From contig CAVVTR010000006.1 of the NCBI GenBank assembly GCA_963751245.1, forward strand, positions 186,001 through 250,000: 64,000 bases of DNA. The letters run 5' to 3'. The notes under the pieces were generated by a model. The model was not told where the DNA came from. It did not search any database and was given only the letters and a program-made list of their open reading frames with translations. Below are positions 1 to 10,763 of this stretch, in pieces. This stretch comes from CAVVTR01 sp963751245. Lineage in GTDB: Bacteria; Acidobacteriota; Thermoanaerobaculia; Thermoanaerobaculales; Thermoanaerobaculaceae. The position numbers and the translations under genes are program-made. Position 1 is the first letter of the stretch. Each line of letters begins with the position of its first letter.

Positions 1-1850
1 ACAACCCCGGGGAGAAGATCGTGCTGCTCGGGCGCAACGGCTCGGGCAAGACCACGCTGCTGCGAGTCGTCTCCGGCGAGCTCGAGCCGGAGGAGGGGCG
101 CGTGACTCCGGCCAGCGCGCTGTCGGTCGCGAGGCTGGAGCAGATCCTCACCGCGGATCCGCGGAGCACCGTGCTCGACCATTGCCTCAGCGCGTTCCCG
201 CGGTTCCTGGCCATCGAGGCCGAGCTCGCGGAGGCCGGCGACACGCTGTCCCGGGGCGGGGAGGCGGCGCTGGCCCGTTTCCACGAGCTGCAGGAGGCGT
301 ACGAGCGCATGGACGGCTACCGCCTCCGCCCGCGTGCGCAGGCGTCCCTGCAGGCGGTAGGCCTCGCCGCCGAGAAGCATGGACGGACTCTGGGATCGCT
401 GTCCGGCGGGCAGCGTACGCGCGTGGCGTTGGTCCGGGCCCTGCTCTCGCCCGCGGAGCTGCTCCTGCTCGACGAGCCGACGAACCACCTGGACCTGCTC
501 GGAGTGGAGTTCCTGGCCACGGAGCTCGCCTCCCGCGAGGGCGCGTTCCTGCTCGTCACCCACGACCGGGACCTGGTGGACCGCGTCGGCGGAGCGATCA
601 TCGAGCTCCACGGGGGGCGGCTGGAACGGTACCCGGGCGGCTTCGAGCGCTACCGCCGCGAAAGGGCCCAGCGCCGGGCCCGGCAGCGCAAGGAGTGGGA
701 GCAGCAGCAGGAGGAGATCCAGCGGCAGGAGGAGTTCATCCGCCGCAACATCGCCGGGCAGAACACCCGCCAGGCCCAGGCACGCCAGAAGCTCCTCGAC
801 AAGATCGTGCGCCTCGAGCCTCCCGAGCCCGACCCCGGGCCGCTCAGGCTGCGCTGGCCCGAGCGTTCGCGAAGCGGGGACCGCGTCCTGGAGGTGGAGG
901 GGCTCGAAGTGGGGTGGGACAGGCCGCTCCTGCGTGGAGTGGGACTGTTGCTGCGCCGCGGCGACCGCCTCGCGGTGGTGGGGCGCAACGGAGCGGGCAA
1001 GAGCACCCTGATGAAGACGCTGGCCGGGCGGATCCCGCAGCTGCGCGGCGGCATCCGGCTCGGAACCGGCGTGGTGGCGGCGTGGTACGACCAGGAGGAG
1101 GCCGAGCTGCCCGGAGGGCAGAGCGTGCTGGGGTGCCTGCTGGCGAGCCGTCCCGACTGGGCGCCCGCCGAGGCCCGCTCGTGGGCCGGGCGCTTCGGCT
1201 TCTCTGGTGACGCGGCGGAGGCCGACACGGGCACGCTGTCGGGAGGCGAGCGGGCGCGCCTGGCGCTGGCCAGGCTCATCGCCGAGGCTCCCAACCTGCT
1301 GCTGCTGGACGAGCCCACCAACCACCTCGACATCGCCACCTGCGAGGTTCTGGAGAACGCGCTCGCGGAGTTCCCCGGAGCCGTGCTGGTGGTGAGCCAC
1401 GACCGGCGGCTGGTGGAGAGGGTCTGCACGGGTGTGCTCCTCATCGCCGAAGGCACGGCGACGGTGGTGGACCGGGTGTCGGAGGCGTTCGCCCGCATCG
1501 GGATGGCCGCACCGGTGCCGCGGGAGCGGGAGGAGGAGACGCGCCCCGCGCGGCGGAGCCCCGTGGAGGAGGAGCGCCGGCGGCTGCGCCGCGACTCAGC
1601 GCGGGCCCGGGAGCGCGCCGATGGCCTCGCCGCGGAGCTTGACGGCGCGGAGCGCCGCGGGCGCGAGCTGGACGAGCTGCTGTGCCGGCGGGAGGTGTTC
1701 TCCGACCCCGGGCAGGCGCGGACCCTCGCGGCGGAGGCGGACGAGGTGAAGGAGCTCGTCGAGGAGCTCTTCGAGCGCTGGAGCGAGGAGGAGGAGGAGG
1801 CTGCCGCTCTGGAGGCGCGCCTCGCCGAGCTCGAGTCCGCGGAGGCCTGA
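1..1850 (+). CDS. ABC-F family ATPase (Uup/YdiF-like), 5' end outside window
   Basis: Soluble duplicated ATP-binding protein of the ABC-F family; members act on the ribosome (translation factors or antibiotic protection) and carry no membrane domain. The reading frame is open from base 3, so the true start lies upstream; residues are counted from the in-frame Val at base 21. First ATPase half: Walker A GRNGSGKT at 4-11, LSGGQ at 127-131, LLLLDEP at 147-153. A charged helical arm (about 205-265) links it to the second half: Walker A GRNGAGKS at 321-328, LSGGE at 406-410, LLLLDEP at 427-433. The last 100 residues are a Glu/Arg-rich coiled coil of Uup or YdiF type. Both catalytic Glu residues are present. 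The exact subfamily and role cannot be fixed from sequence alone. Confidence 0.93.
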   Translation, partial: NPGEKIVLLGRNGSGKTTLLRVVSGELEPEEGRVTPASALSVARLEQILTADPRSTVLDHCLSAFPRFLAIEAELAEAGDTLSRGGEAALARFHELQEAYERMDGYRLRPRAQASLQAVGLAAEKHGRTLGSLSGGQRTRVALVRALLSPAELLLLDEPTNHLDLLGVEFLATELASREGAFLLVTHDRDLVDRVGGAIIELHGGRLERYPGGFERYRRERAQRRARQRKEWEQQQEEIQRQEEFIRRNIAGQNTRQAQARQKLLDKIVRLEPPEPDPGPLRLRWPERSRSGDRVLEVEGLEVGWDRPLLRGVGLLLRRGDRLAVVGRNGAGKSTLMKTLAGRIPQLRGGIRLGTGVVAAWYDQEEAELPGGQSVLGCLLASRPDWAPAEARSWAGRFGFSGDAAEADTGTLSGGERARLALARLIAEAPNLLLLDEPTNHLDIATCEVLENALAEFPGAVLVVSHDRRLVERVCTGVLLIAEGTATVVDRVSEAFARIGMAAPVPREREEETRPARRSPVEEERRRLRRDSARARERADGLAAELDGAERRGRELDELLCRREVFSDPGQARTLAAEADEVKELVEELFERWSEEEEEAAALEARLAELESAEA

Positions 1851-1866
1851 GCCCAGGCGCGCCCGG

Positions 1867-1900
1867 AAAGAGAAAGGCCCCGTCCGCGAGGGACGGGGCC
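1867..1900 (-). terminator. Rho-independent terminator between convergent genes
   Basis: A perfect 10-bp GC stem (1876-1885 with 1891-1900) has a 5-base loop. Read on the minus strand it is followed by a pyrimidine tract TTTCTCTTT, so it mainly terminates the acyl-CoA dehydrogenase transcript. It may also stop readthrough from the ABC-F gene. Confidence 0.75.
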
Positions 1901-1922
1901 GGGTTCGAGGCAGCTCCGGAGA

Positions 1923-3764
1923 TCAGAGGATGGCGTTCATGGGGCCCATCTCGCCGGCGCGGATGGCCACGGCCCGGGCCGTGACGTGGGGCAGCACGCG
2001 GTAGGCGAAGTGGATCGCGGACTCCACCTTGTTGTGGTAGAACGCGGCGTCGGCGTGCTGGGCGGCGAAAGCCTTCACCGCCTCGGCGTCCGCCGGGTCG
2101 ACGCCGTGCTCGGCGAGGATGGCGTGGAGCTTCTCCCTCGCGATCCCGGCCTGTTCGAGCAGGAAGTGGGCGCCCAGGACGTCGCCGATCATGTCGAGGA
2201 GCGGAACCGAGTTGAGCAGCACGACCATGACGGCGTCGGGGCGCTTGGTGAGCCCCTTGGAGATGTCCTGGATCTGCTGAAGCGCGGCGCCGAGCATCCA
2301 GGCCGGCTCCATGAACTGCTTGTCGTTGCGGAGCTTCTTGAAGGTGGCCTCGGCCATGCCGAGGAGCTCTCGCACGGGCTTGCCGCCCTTGGCGGGCAGC
2401 TTGCGGGCGACGAGGTCGAGGGCCTGGATGCCGTTGGTGCCTTCGTAGATCGACGCGATCTTGGCGTCGCGGAGGTACTGCTCCGCCGGGTACTCGTTGA
2501 CGTAACCGTAGCCTCCGTACACCTGGAGGCACCACTCCGTGACGCGGAAGCCCCAGTCGGACGCCCAGGCCTTGCAGATGGGGGTGAGGACCTCGACGTA
2601 GGACTGGTAGCGGTCCCGCTCCTCGCCGTCGGTGACGTGGGTCATATCGATGAAGTAGGAGGTCTGCATAAGGAGCGCCCGCATCGCCTGGACGTAGGCG
2701 CCGGAGGTGAAGAGCATGCGGCGGACGTCGGGGTGCTCGATGATCGGCACCTGCGGCGCCTCGTGGTCCCGCATCTTCGACCAGTGCCGGCTCTGCAGGC
2801 GGGTGCGGGCGTACTCCAGGGCGGCCTGGTGCGAGGCGCCGGCCACCGCGGCGCCCTGGAGGCCGACCTCGATCCGGGCGGGGTTCATCATGTGGAACAT
2901 GAGCTTCATGCCGTGGTGCTCCTCGCCGAGGAGGAAGCCCTCGCAGGCGTCGTTGGCGCCGAACACCATGGAGCAGGTCGGGGAGCCGTGGATGCCGAGC
3001 TTGTGCTCGACGTTGGAGCACACCACGTCGTTGGGCCCGGCCAGGCTCCCGTCGGCGTTGATGCGCACCTTGGGCACGATGAACAGCGAGAGGCCGGCCG
3101 TGCCGGACGGCGCCTCCGGGGTGCGGGCGAGAACGGCGTGGATGATGTTCTCGGTGAGGTCCTGGTCTCCGGAGGTGATGAAGATCTTCTCGCCCTGGAT
3201 GAGGTAGCGGCCGTTGGGCTGCTTGACCGCGCGGGCCTTCGAGGCACCCACGTCGGAGCCCGCCTGGGGCTCGGTCAGGCACATGGTCCCCGCCCACTGG
3301 CCGGTGTACATGCGCTCGCAGAAGAGCTGGCGCATCTCGTCGGTGCCGAACTGCTCGACGAGGTAGGCGGCGCCCCGCGTGAGCAGGGCGGTGAGGGACA
3401 GCGCCATGTTGGCGCCGAAGAAGATCTCGTTGATGGCGGTCCCGACGGTGTGGGGCAGGCCCATGCCGCCGTACTCCGGGCTGTTGATGCAGCCAACCCA
3501 GCCCCCCTCGCGGATCGTCTCGTAGGCGGGATGGAACGACGCGGGCATGAAGACCCGGCCGTCCTCCCAGCGGACCCCCTCGCGGTCACCGTCCACGTTG
3601 GTGGGCCCCAGCTGTTCCTGGGCGAGCTTCAGCGCCTCCTGAAGCACCATGTCCACGTCCGAGGCGGCCCACTGAGAGAAGAGCTCGTGATCGAAGAGCT
3701 TCTCGCTGGGGAGCCACTCGAAGAGCTGAAACGTGATATCCCTCATGTCAGCCTGATACCCCAC
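1923..3764 (-). CDS. Acyl-CoA dehydrogenase, 600-residue DmdC/FadE5-like type
   Basis: FAD-dependent alpha,beta-dehydrogenation of an acyl-CoA, with electrons passed to ETF. At about 613 residues it belongs to the long acyl-CoA dehydrogenases that carry an extra C-terminal helical domain; this group includes 3-methylmercaptopropionyl-CoA dehydrogenase (DmdC) and long-chain FadE5-type enzymes. The YEGTNGIQ motif supplies the catalytic Glu, and CLTEPQAGSD is the typical FAD/substrate loop. I chose the GTG at 3764 because AAGGAGG sits five bases upstream; an ATG at 3746 and one at 3806 are alternatives. The gene is monocistronic, with its own promoter, a FadR-like operator and a terminator. The true acyl substrate is unknown. 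Confidence 0.9.
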   Translation of the reverse strand: MGYQADMRDITFQLFEWLPSEKLFDHELFSQWAASDVDMVLQEALKLAQEQLGPTNVDGDREGVRWEDGRVFMPASFHPAYETIREGGWVGCINSPEYGGMGLPHTVGTAINEIFFGANMALSLTALLTRGAAYLVEQFGTDEMRQLFCERMYTGQWAGTMCLTEPQAGSDVGASKARAVKQPNGRYLIQGEKIFITSGDQDLTENIIHAVLARTPEAPSGTAGLSLFIVPKVRINADGSLAGPNDVVCSNVEHKLGIHGSPTCSMVFGANDACEGFLLGEEHHGMKLMFHMMNPARIEVGLQGAAVAGASHQAALEYARTRLQSRHWSKMRDHEAPQVPIIEHPDVRRMLFTSGAYVQAMRALLMQTSYFIDMTHVTDGEERDRYQSYVEVLTPICKAWASDWGFRVTEWCLQVYGGYGYVNEYPAEQYLRDAKIASIYEGTNGIQALDLVARKLPAKGGKPVRELLGMAEATFKKLRNDKQFMEPAWMLGAALQQIQDISKGLTKRPDAVMVVLLNSVPLLDMIGDVLGAHFLLEQAGIAREKLHAILAEHGVDPADAEAVKAFAAQHADAAFYHNKVESAIHFAYRVLPHVTARAVAIRAGEMGPMNAIL

Positions 3765-3791
3765 GTCGTCCTCCTTCCCGCTCAAGCCATC

Positions 3792-3809
3792 AGAATGAAC
3801 GCTCATTCA
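3792..3809. promoter_or_regulatory. FadR/TetR-type operator candidate
   Basis: GAATGA-ACGC-TCATTC is a perfect inverted repeat with a 4-base spacer. It closely resembles the TGAATGA...TCATTCA operator of TetR-family FadR repressors of fatty-acid degradation in Bacillus. It lies immediately downstream of the candidate -10 box and upstream of the acyl-CoA dehydrogenase start, a good position for repression relieved by acyl-CoA. No TetR gene is in the window. Confidence 0.6.
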
Positions 3810-3837
3810 TTTTGCTCGGCACGAGGGCCGAATGCAA
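3809..3837 (-). promoter_or_regulatory. Promoter candidate for acyl-CoA dehydrogenase gene
   Basis: On the minus strand TTGCAT (3837-3832) is separated by 17 bases from CAAAAT (3814-3809). Both hexamers are imperfect (3/6 and 4/6). The -10 directly abuts the inverted-repeat operator. Confidence 0.45.
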
Positions 3838-3888
3838 GGGGCCCACGTTCGCTCGTGGCGGGGGCCGACGGTGCGGCGCGCGCGGGTG

Positions 3889-3894
3889 CATAAT
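3889..3894 (+). promoter_or_regulatory. -10 box candidate for the UDP-sugar gene
   Basis: CATAAT ends 20 bases before the ATG at 3915. A GGAGG Shine-Dalgarno lies between them, so this would give a short leadered transcript. No good -35 box is visible. Confidence 0.4.
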
Positions 3895-3914
3895 GCAACG
3901 CTGGAGGATCCACA

Positions 3915-4913
3915 ATGGCACGAGCACGCGCGGTGGTCACGGGCGGCGCCGGTTTCCTCGGCTCGCACCTGTGCGAGCGTCTTCTCGCGGATGGCATGGA
4001 GGTGGTGTGCATCGACAACCTGCTCACCGGTAACCTCGCGAACGTGGAGCACCTGTTCGGCCGGGACGGGTTCACCTTCGTGAAGTACGACGTGACCAAC
4101 TACCTCCACGTACCGGGAGAGGTGGCGTTCGTGCTGCACTTCGCGTCTCCGGCCTCGCCCATCGACTACCTGGAGCTGCCCATTCAGACCCTGAAGGTGG
4201 GATCGCTGGGAACCCACAAGGCGCTGGGGCTGGCCAAGGCCAAGGGGGCGAGGTTCCTCCTCGCCTCAACGTCCGAGGTCTACGGGGACCCTCTGCTCCA
4301 TCCCCAGCCCGAGTCCTACTGGGGGAACGTCAACCCCGTGGGCCCCCGGGGCGTCTACGACGAGGCGAAGCGCTTCTCCGAGGCGCTCACCATGGCCTAC
4401 CACCGCTTCCACGGCGTCGCCACGCGCATCGTGCGGATCTTCAACACCTACGGCCCGCGCATGAGGGTGGGGGACGGACGGGTGGTGCCCACCTTCATCT
4501 GCCAGGCCCTCTCCGGACGCCCCCTGACCATTTTTGGCGACGGCTCGCAGACGCGATCGTTCTGCTTCGTGGACGACCTCGTCGAGGGCATCGTCCGGCT
4601 GCTCTTCTCCGAGATCTCCGAGCCCGTCAACATCGGAAATCCCGAGGAGATGACGGTGCTCGCCTTCGCCGAGGCGATCCGCGACCTGGTCGATCCGTCG
4701 GTGTCCATCGAGCGGCGCGCGCTGCCGGTGGACGACCCCAAGGTGCGGCAGCCGGACATCACCGTGGCCCGGACGCGGCTGGGGTGGAGCCCCCGGGTCA
4801 CCCTGGAGGAGGGGCTGCGCCGGACCGTGGACCACTTCCGCGAGGTCCACCAAAGCTCCCCCGGCCTGCTGGACGGGGAGGCGAGGCTCACGGTTCAGCC
4901 GGCGTCCCGCTGA
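3915..4913 (+). CDS. UDP-glucuronate decarboxylase-like SDR epimerase
   Basis: Extended short-chain dehydrogenase of the UDP-xylose synthase (UXS) group, which oxidises and decarboxylates UDP-glucuronate to UDP-xylose for surface glycans. The 332-residue length is typical of soluble bacterial UXS. The NAD-binding GGAGFLGS is at residues 10-17. Catalytic residues are Ser120 in STSEVYG and Tyr148/Lys152 in YDEAK. The VRIFNTYGPRM and FGDGSQTRSFCFVDD signatures of the family follow. GGAGG before the ATG supports the start. The gene stands alone, and its 3' end overlaps the convergent DUF2062 gene by 19 bases. A 4,6-dehydratase or epimerase activity is less likely but cannot be excluded. Confidence 0.88.
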   Translation: MARARAVVTGGAGFLGSHLCERLLADGMEVVCIDNLLTGNLANVEHLFGRDGFTFVKYDVTNYLHVPGEVAFVLHFASPASPIDYLELPIQTLKVGSLGTHKALGLAKAKGARFLLASTSEVYGDPLLHPQPESYWGNVNPVGPRGVYDEAKRFSEALTMAYHRFHGVATRIVRIFNTYGPRMRVGDGRVVPTFICQALSGRPLTIFGDGSQTRSFCFVDDLVEGIVRLLFSEISEPVNIGNPEEMTVLAFAEAIRDLVDPSVSIERRALPVDDPKVRQPDITVARTRLGWSPRVTLEEGLRRTVDHFREVHQSSPGLLDGEARLTVQPASR

Positions 4914-5388
4914 GAGGGCCGCCCGCCGTGGCGGCGCCGGCGATGGGCCACGATGAGGGTGCGCACGAAGTAGAACGTGGCGATGCCGCCGGCCGCGGCG
5001 ACGATGGTGGCGCCCACGCCCCACACCAGGAGGAGCGGCCGTAGCCACTCGGCCTGCTCTCGCCAGACATCGGGACGCAGCAGCTGCGCGACGCGCGGCA
5101 GGACGACCCGGGGCACGCGGACTCCCGTGATCCAGCGGCCCAGCAGCGTCGCCGCCGGGAAGTAGAGGGGGAACGTCCACGGGTTCATGATCAATGTCCC
5201 GAGCAGGACATCCAGCTTGTTGAGCTTGAATGAGAACGCGAGGAGCAGGGCGAGCACCGTGTGCAGGCCGAGGAAAGGGGACAACCCCACCGCGATGCCG
5301 ATGCCCCAGGCCGCGGCGAGGCGGCTCGGCGGTTCGTGGGTCCCCACCGCCGCCTGCAGGCGGGTTCGGAACCTTTCGGCGAGCCCCC

Positions 5389-5392
<4 letters not shown>
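4895..5392 (-). CDS. DUF2062 small membrane protein
   Basis: A 165-residue integral membrane protein of the DUF2062 family (function unknown; sometimes fused to or beside glycosyltransferases). The family motif region around GIAVGLSPFLGLHT is near residue 25, followed by NPWTFPLYFPAA; hydrophobic helices lie near 20-55, 65-90 and 120-145. The tail is Arg-rich. The GTG start overlaps the lon stop codon (GTGA), so it is the last gene of the nrdR-hsp20-lon operon. The link with protease and heat-shock genes may only reflect operon position. Confidence 0.78.
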
Positions 5393-7781
<2,389 letters not shown>

Positions 7782-7785
<4 letters not shown>

Positions 7786-8222
7786 GGCTCCTCTTCGGTG
7801 ACGGGCACGGGGTGGACGGACCGCCTGCGGTCCTGGACTCGGGGGATGGCGACCTCGAGCACGCCGGCGCGCAGGGTGGCCCGGCACCCTCCTGCGTCCA
7901 CCGGGCCCGACAGGGCGATCTCGAGACAGAACGACCCCGAGCCCCGCTCCATCTGGTGATAGCGGCGGGCCCCGGACTCGCGGTCGCCCTTCCGGCCGGC
8001 AATGCACAGGTCCTGGTCGCACACCGAGACCTCGAGCTGCGCCGCCTCGACGCCGGGCAGGTCCACCCGGACCAGCATGCAGTCGGGTCGTTCGACCACA
8101 TCCACCGGCGGCGACCATACCGGGCCCTGTCCGGAGGCCCCCGCAGCCAGGAGGCCCAGCAGCTCGTCGATGCGCTGGCTCAGGACCTCCAGCTCGCTGA
8201 CCGAGGTGATGCGGCGCTTCAC
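7782..8222 (-). CDS. Small heat-shock protein, Hsp20/alpha-crystallin
   Basis: ATP-independent holdase chaperone of 146 residues. A short N-terminal arm precedes a 90-residue alpha-crystallin domain that starts near PPVDVVERPDCMLVRVDLPGV. The domain ends with the hallmark GVLEVAIP (G-x-L-x-I/V-x-x-P), and a short Pro/Glu tail follows. The GTG start overlaps the nrdR stop and the stop overlaps the lon start, so nrdR, hsp20 and lon are probably translationally coupled. The usual partner logic is that the holdase keeps unfolded proteins soluble for Lon or chaperones. Confidence 0.9.
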
Positions 8223-8686
8223 TCCCCACCTCCCGGATCGTGACGGAGACGCTCGAGCTCCTCGAGGAACTGCTCCACGTCCTCGAAGCGGCGGTACACG
8301 CTGGCGAAGCGGACGTAGGCGACCTGGTCGAGCTCGCGGAGGCGGTCCATGACGATGCGGCCGATCTCCTCCGACGGGATCTCCCGGTCGTCCTTGCGGT
8401 TGAGCGCGCCCTCCACGGCGTCGGCGGTGTCCTCGAGCTGCCGGGAGGTGACGGACCGCTTCTCGCACGCCCGCAGCAGGCCCCCGAGGACCTTGGCGCG
8501 GTCGTAGGGCTCCCGGCGGCCGTCGCGCTTGACGACCAGGGCGGGGACCTCCTCGATGCGCTCGTAGGACGTGAACCTCCTGCCGCAGCTCAGGCACTCC
8601 CTGCGGCGGCGGACCTGGCTGCCCTCGGCGAGCTCGCGGGAGTCCACCACCCGGTCCTCGGCGTGGCCGCAGTAGGGACAGCGCAT
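8219..8686 (-). CDS. nrdR: Transcriptional repressor NrdR
   Basis: Zinc-ribbon plus ATP-cone repressor of ribonucleotide reductase genes, sensing ATP/dATP. The 155-residue length is standard. Zinc ligands are Cys3, Cys6, Cys31 and Cys34 (MRCPYC and CLSCG), followed by the ATP-cone from about residue 46. The start at 8686 was chosen because MRCPYCG is the invariant family N-terminus and it lies one base after the upstream stop; the longer reading frame adds 12 unlikely residues. No ribonucleotide reductase gene is in the window, so its targets act in trans. Confidence 0.96.
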   Translation of the reverse strand: MRCPYCGHAEDRVVDSRELAEGSQVRRRRECLSCGRRFTSYERIEEVPALVVKRDGRREPYDRAKVLGGLLRACEKRSVTSRQLEDTADAVEGALNRKDDREIPSEEIGRIVMDRLRELDQVAYVRFASVYRRFEDVEQFLEELERLRHDPGGGE

Positions 8687-8687
8687 C

Positions 8688-9716
8688 TCAGGGCTCCTCT
8701 TCTTCCCGACGTCCGGCGTCACCCATGCGGCGCACCCGGGCGAAGCTGAGACCGTACGCGGCCATGGTGGCGAGCCCGATCAGGGTGATGGGGAAGAACG
8801 AGACGGCGTGGTGGACGAGGGCGAACGCCGACGCCGTGCCGAGACCGAGGCCGAACATCTCGGTGAGGGCGAACTGCGTCACGGCGTGGAAGCCGCCGAC
8901 GCCGCCGGGGGTCGGCACGGACAGCCCGATGACGGAGACGGTGATGAGGATGTAGGTCTCCCCGAAGCCGAACCTGAGGCCGAACGCCAGCGCCAGCGCC
9001 GCCACCTGCAGACCGATGACGGCCCACACCGCCAGGCTCCACAGGGCGAGCTGAACGAGCTGGACGGGCTTGCGGACGACCTCGACGCCGTCGAGCACGT
9101 GCCGGAGGAAGCGCTCCGCGGGCTCGCGCCAGCGTTCGGGGACGAGGCGGGAGGCGCGCGCCACGGCGCCCTCCCGGTAGTGGAGGAGCAGGAGGATCAC
9201 GGCGACGCCCACGAGGAGGCCGGCGGCGATGATGTCGGCGCCGCGGCGCAGCGGCACGATCCACGCGGGGGTCAGGGGCGAGCGCGCCGCGAACACGGCG
9301 ACGCTGAACAGGACCACCACCGTGGCCAGGTCCGCCAGGCGCTCGGTGACGATCGAGGCCAGGGTTCCCGCCGCCGGCAGCCCGCTCCGGCCCGAGAGCA
9401 GGAGCGGACGCACGACCTCGCCGGCCCTGGCGGGGAGCACCGTGGAGGTGGCGAATCCGGCGGCGGTGCAGCCCCACAGGTCCTGGACGCTGGCGTGGCC
9501 CACCGGCGAGAGGATCACGCCCCAGCGCAGCGCGCGCAGGAAGTAGGAGAGGAGGGCGAGGGCGATGGAGACCGCGAGCCAGCCTGCGTGGATCCCCTCG
9601 ATGCGGTGGACGACCTCCCCGAGGGGCGCCCGCCACAGGAAGTAGGCGAACAGCCCCACCGCGAGCAGCAGGCTCGCGGCCACCTTCCACGCACGTCCCC
9701 TCGTTGCTCCCGACAC
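8688..9716 (-). CDS. Lysylphosphatidylglycerol synthase TM-region / UPF0104 flippase-like protein
   Basis: Polytopic inner-membrane protein of the LPG_synthase_TM (UPF0104, YbhN-like) family, about 342 residues with roughly eight hydrophobic segments. Family signatures include the LRALRWG region in the first cytoplasmic loop, TSTVLPARAGEVVRP, and the later TPGGVGGFHAV motif. Members are thought to move or modify lipids; no aminoacyl-transferase domain is attached here. I prefer the GTG at 9716: it avoids overlap with the divergent deacetylase gene and lies seven bases after a TACCCT -10-like box. A start at 9752 is possible. It heads the operon with nrdR, hsp20, lon and DUF2062. Confidence 0.82.
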   Translation of the reverse strand: MSGATRGRAWKVAASLLLAVGLFAYFLWRAPLGEVVHRIEGIHAGWLAVSIALALLSYFLRALRWGVILSPVGHASVQDLWGCTAAGFATSTVLPARAGEVVRPLLLSGRSGLPAAGTLASIVTERLADLATVVVLFSVAVFAARSPLTPAWIVPLRRGADIIAAGLLVGVAVILLLLHYREGAVARASRLVPERWREPAERFLRHVLDGVEVVRKPVQLVQLALWSLAVWAVIGLQVAALALAFGLRFGFGETYILITVSVIGLSVPTPGGVGGFHAVTQFALTEMFGLGLGTASAFALVHHAVSFFPITLIGLATMAAYGLSFARVRRMGDAGRREEEEP

Positions 9717-9723
9717 GGCCCTA

Positions 9724-9733
9724 AGGGTAGTAT
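9724..9733. promoter_or_regulatory. Overlapping divergent -10 boxes
   Basis: TACCCT on the minus strand (9729-9724) ends seven bases before the flippase GTG. TAGTAT on the plus strand (9728-9733) ends nine bases before the deacetylase ATG. Two nearly leaderless divergent promoters share this short gap; no -35 boxes are recognisable. Confidence 0.45.
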
Positions 9734-9742
9734 CGGTCGACC

Positions 9743-10690
9743 ATGAGGGCAACCGACGGGATCCTGGTGGCGTCCCACGCGGACTGTGCGCTGCACCGTC
9801 CCACGCTGGGGCATCCGGACCGGCCGGAGCGCCTCGTGGCGGCGATCGCGGGCAGCGCGCTGCCCGACGCGCGCCCCCTGGAGGTGAAGGTGGATCCCCG
9901 CCTCCTGCGGACCGCCGTCGAACGGGTCCACGACCCGGGCCTGCTCGCCCGCCTCGACGCAGCGTGCCGGACGGCTCCGGGCATCTTCGATTCCCCCGAC
10001 AACCCGGTCAGCACGGGCACGGCCGCTGCGGCGCGCGCCGCAGCGGCGGCCGTGGTGGCCGGTGCCGGGGCCCTCCTCGCCGGGCAGGGCAGGACGGTCT
10101 GGGCGCCGGTGCGTCCCCCGGGGCACCACGCGCTACGGGGGCGCGCCATGGGCTTCTGCTTCCTCAACAACGCCGCCATCGCGGCGGAGGAGCTCCTCGC
10201 CGGCGGCGCCGGCCCGGTAGCGGTCGTCGACTTCGACGTCCACCACGGCAACGGCACCCAGGGTCACTTCTGGCTGCGCGACGATGTCTACTACCTCTCG
10301 GTGCACCGGTACCCGTTCTTCCCCGGCAGCGGCGGGGCCGACGAGGTCGGGGAGGGGAGGGGGCGGGGTTTCACGCGAAACCTTCCGCTGGTCGAGGGCG
10401 CCGGGAACGCCGTCTTCCTCGAGGCGCTCACCGCCGGGCTCGAGGATCTGGTGACGGCCGTCACACCCCGAGCCTGGGTGATCTCCGCGGGCTTCGACGG
10501 CCACCGCGACGATCCGCTCGGCGGCATGTCGCTCACCGGAGAGGGCTTCGAGGCCGTCGGGAGGCTCATCTCGGGGGCCCGCGGGGGCTCTCCGATGCTC
10601 GCGGTGCTGGAAGGCGGATACAATCCAGAAGCCCTGCAACGGTCGGTTCACAGCTTCCTGTCGGGGCTCTCGAATATCGCTGGCTCTTGA
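9743..10690 (+). CDS. Histone deacetylase-family (class II/AcuC-like) amidohydrolase
   Basis: Zinc-dependent deacetylase of the arginase/deacetylase fold, 315 residues. RPPGHHA carries the catalytic His pair (128-129). DFDVHHGNGT (163-172) carries zinc ligands Asp165 and His167, and SAGFDGHRDDPLG supplies the third Asp ligand. A C-terminal Gly-Gly-Tyr (LEGGYN) corresponds to the catalytic Tyr region. Bacterial members remove acetyl groups from acetyl-CoA synthetase, polyamines or other small amides; the substrate is not evident. It is monocistronic. A parS-like palindrome lies inside the coding sequence at 10367-10382. Confidence 0.92.
   Translation: MRATDGILVASHADCALHRPTLGHPDRPERLVAAIAGSALPDARPLEVKVDPRLLRTAVERVHDPGLLARLDAACRTAPGIFDSPDNPVSTGTAAAARAAAAAVVAGAGALLAGQGRTVWAPVRPPGHHALRGRAMGFCFLNNAAIAAEELLAGGAGPVAVVDFDVHHGNGTQGHFWLRDDVYYLSVHRYPFFPGSGGADEVGEGRGRGFTRNLPLVEGAGNAVFLEALTAGLEDLVTAVTPRAWVISAGFDGHRDDPLGGMSLTGEGFEAVGRLISGARGGSPMLAVLEGGYNPEALQRSVHSFLSGLSNIAGS
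10367..10382. other. parS-like palindrome
   Basis: GGTTTCACGCGAAACC has perfect 6-base arms. It matches 13 of 16 positions of the canonical chromosomal parS site (TGTTTCACGTGAAACA), with one change in the 14-base core. It lies inside the deacetylase coding sequence about 44 kb from parAB. Confidence 0.5.
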
Positions 10691-10715
10691 CTTTCTGGGG
10701 TTGTGCCTGTAGTTT
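10687..10715 (+). promoter_or_regulatory. Promoter candidate for the secreted repeat protein
   Basis: TTGACT (10687-10692) is followed after 17 bases by TAGTTT (10710-10715). The start codon is at 10764 with AGGAGG at 10751-10756, giving a leader of about 40 bases. The -35 overlaps the stop codon of the preceding gene. Confidence 0.45.
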
Positions 10716-10763
10716 TTACCGAAAGAGGCCTTTGTGCAGAGCACGAAACCAGGAGGGTTGACG

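Noticed and set aside
3746..3806. Longer start of the long acyl-CoA dehydrogenase at 3806
   Set aside because: It would lie inside the FadR-like operator and upstream of the strong AAGGAGG. The GTG at 3764 fits better.
1986..3893. 635-residue open frame antisense to the acyl-CoA dehydrogenase
   Set aside because: It is a shadow of GC-rich codon usage. The opposite strand encodes a clear full-length dehydrogenase, while this frame shows only Val/Gly/Leu/His-rich composition and no motif.
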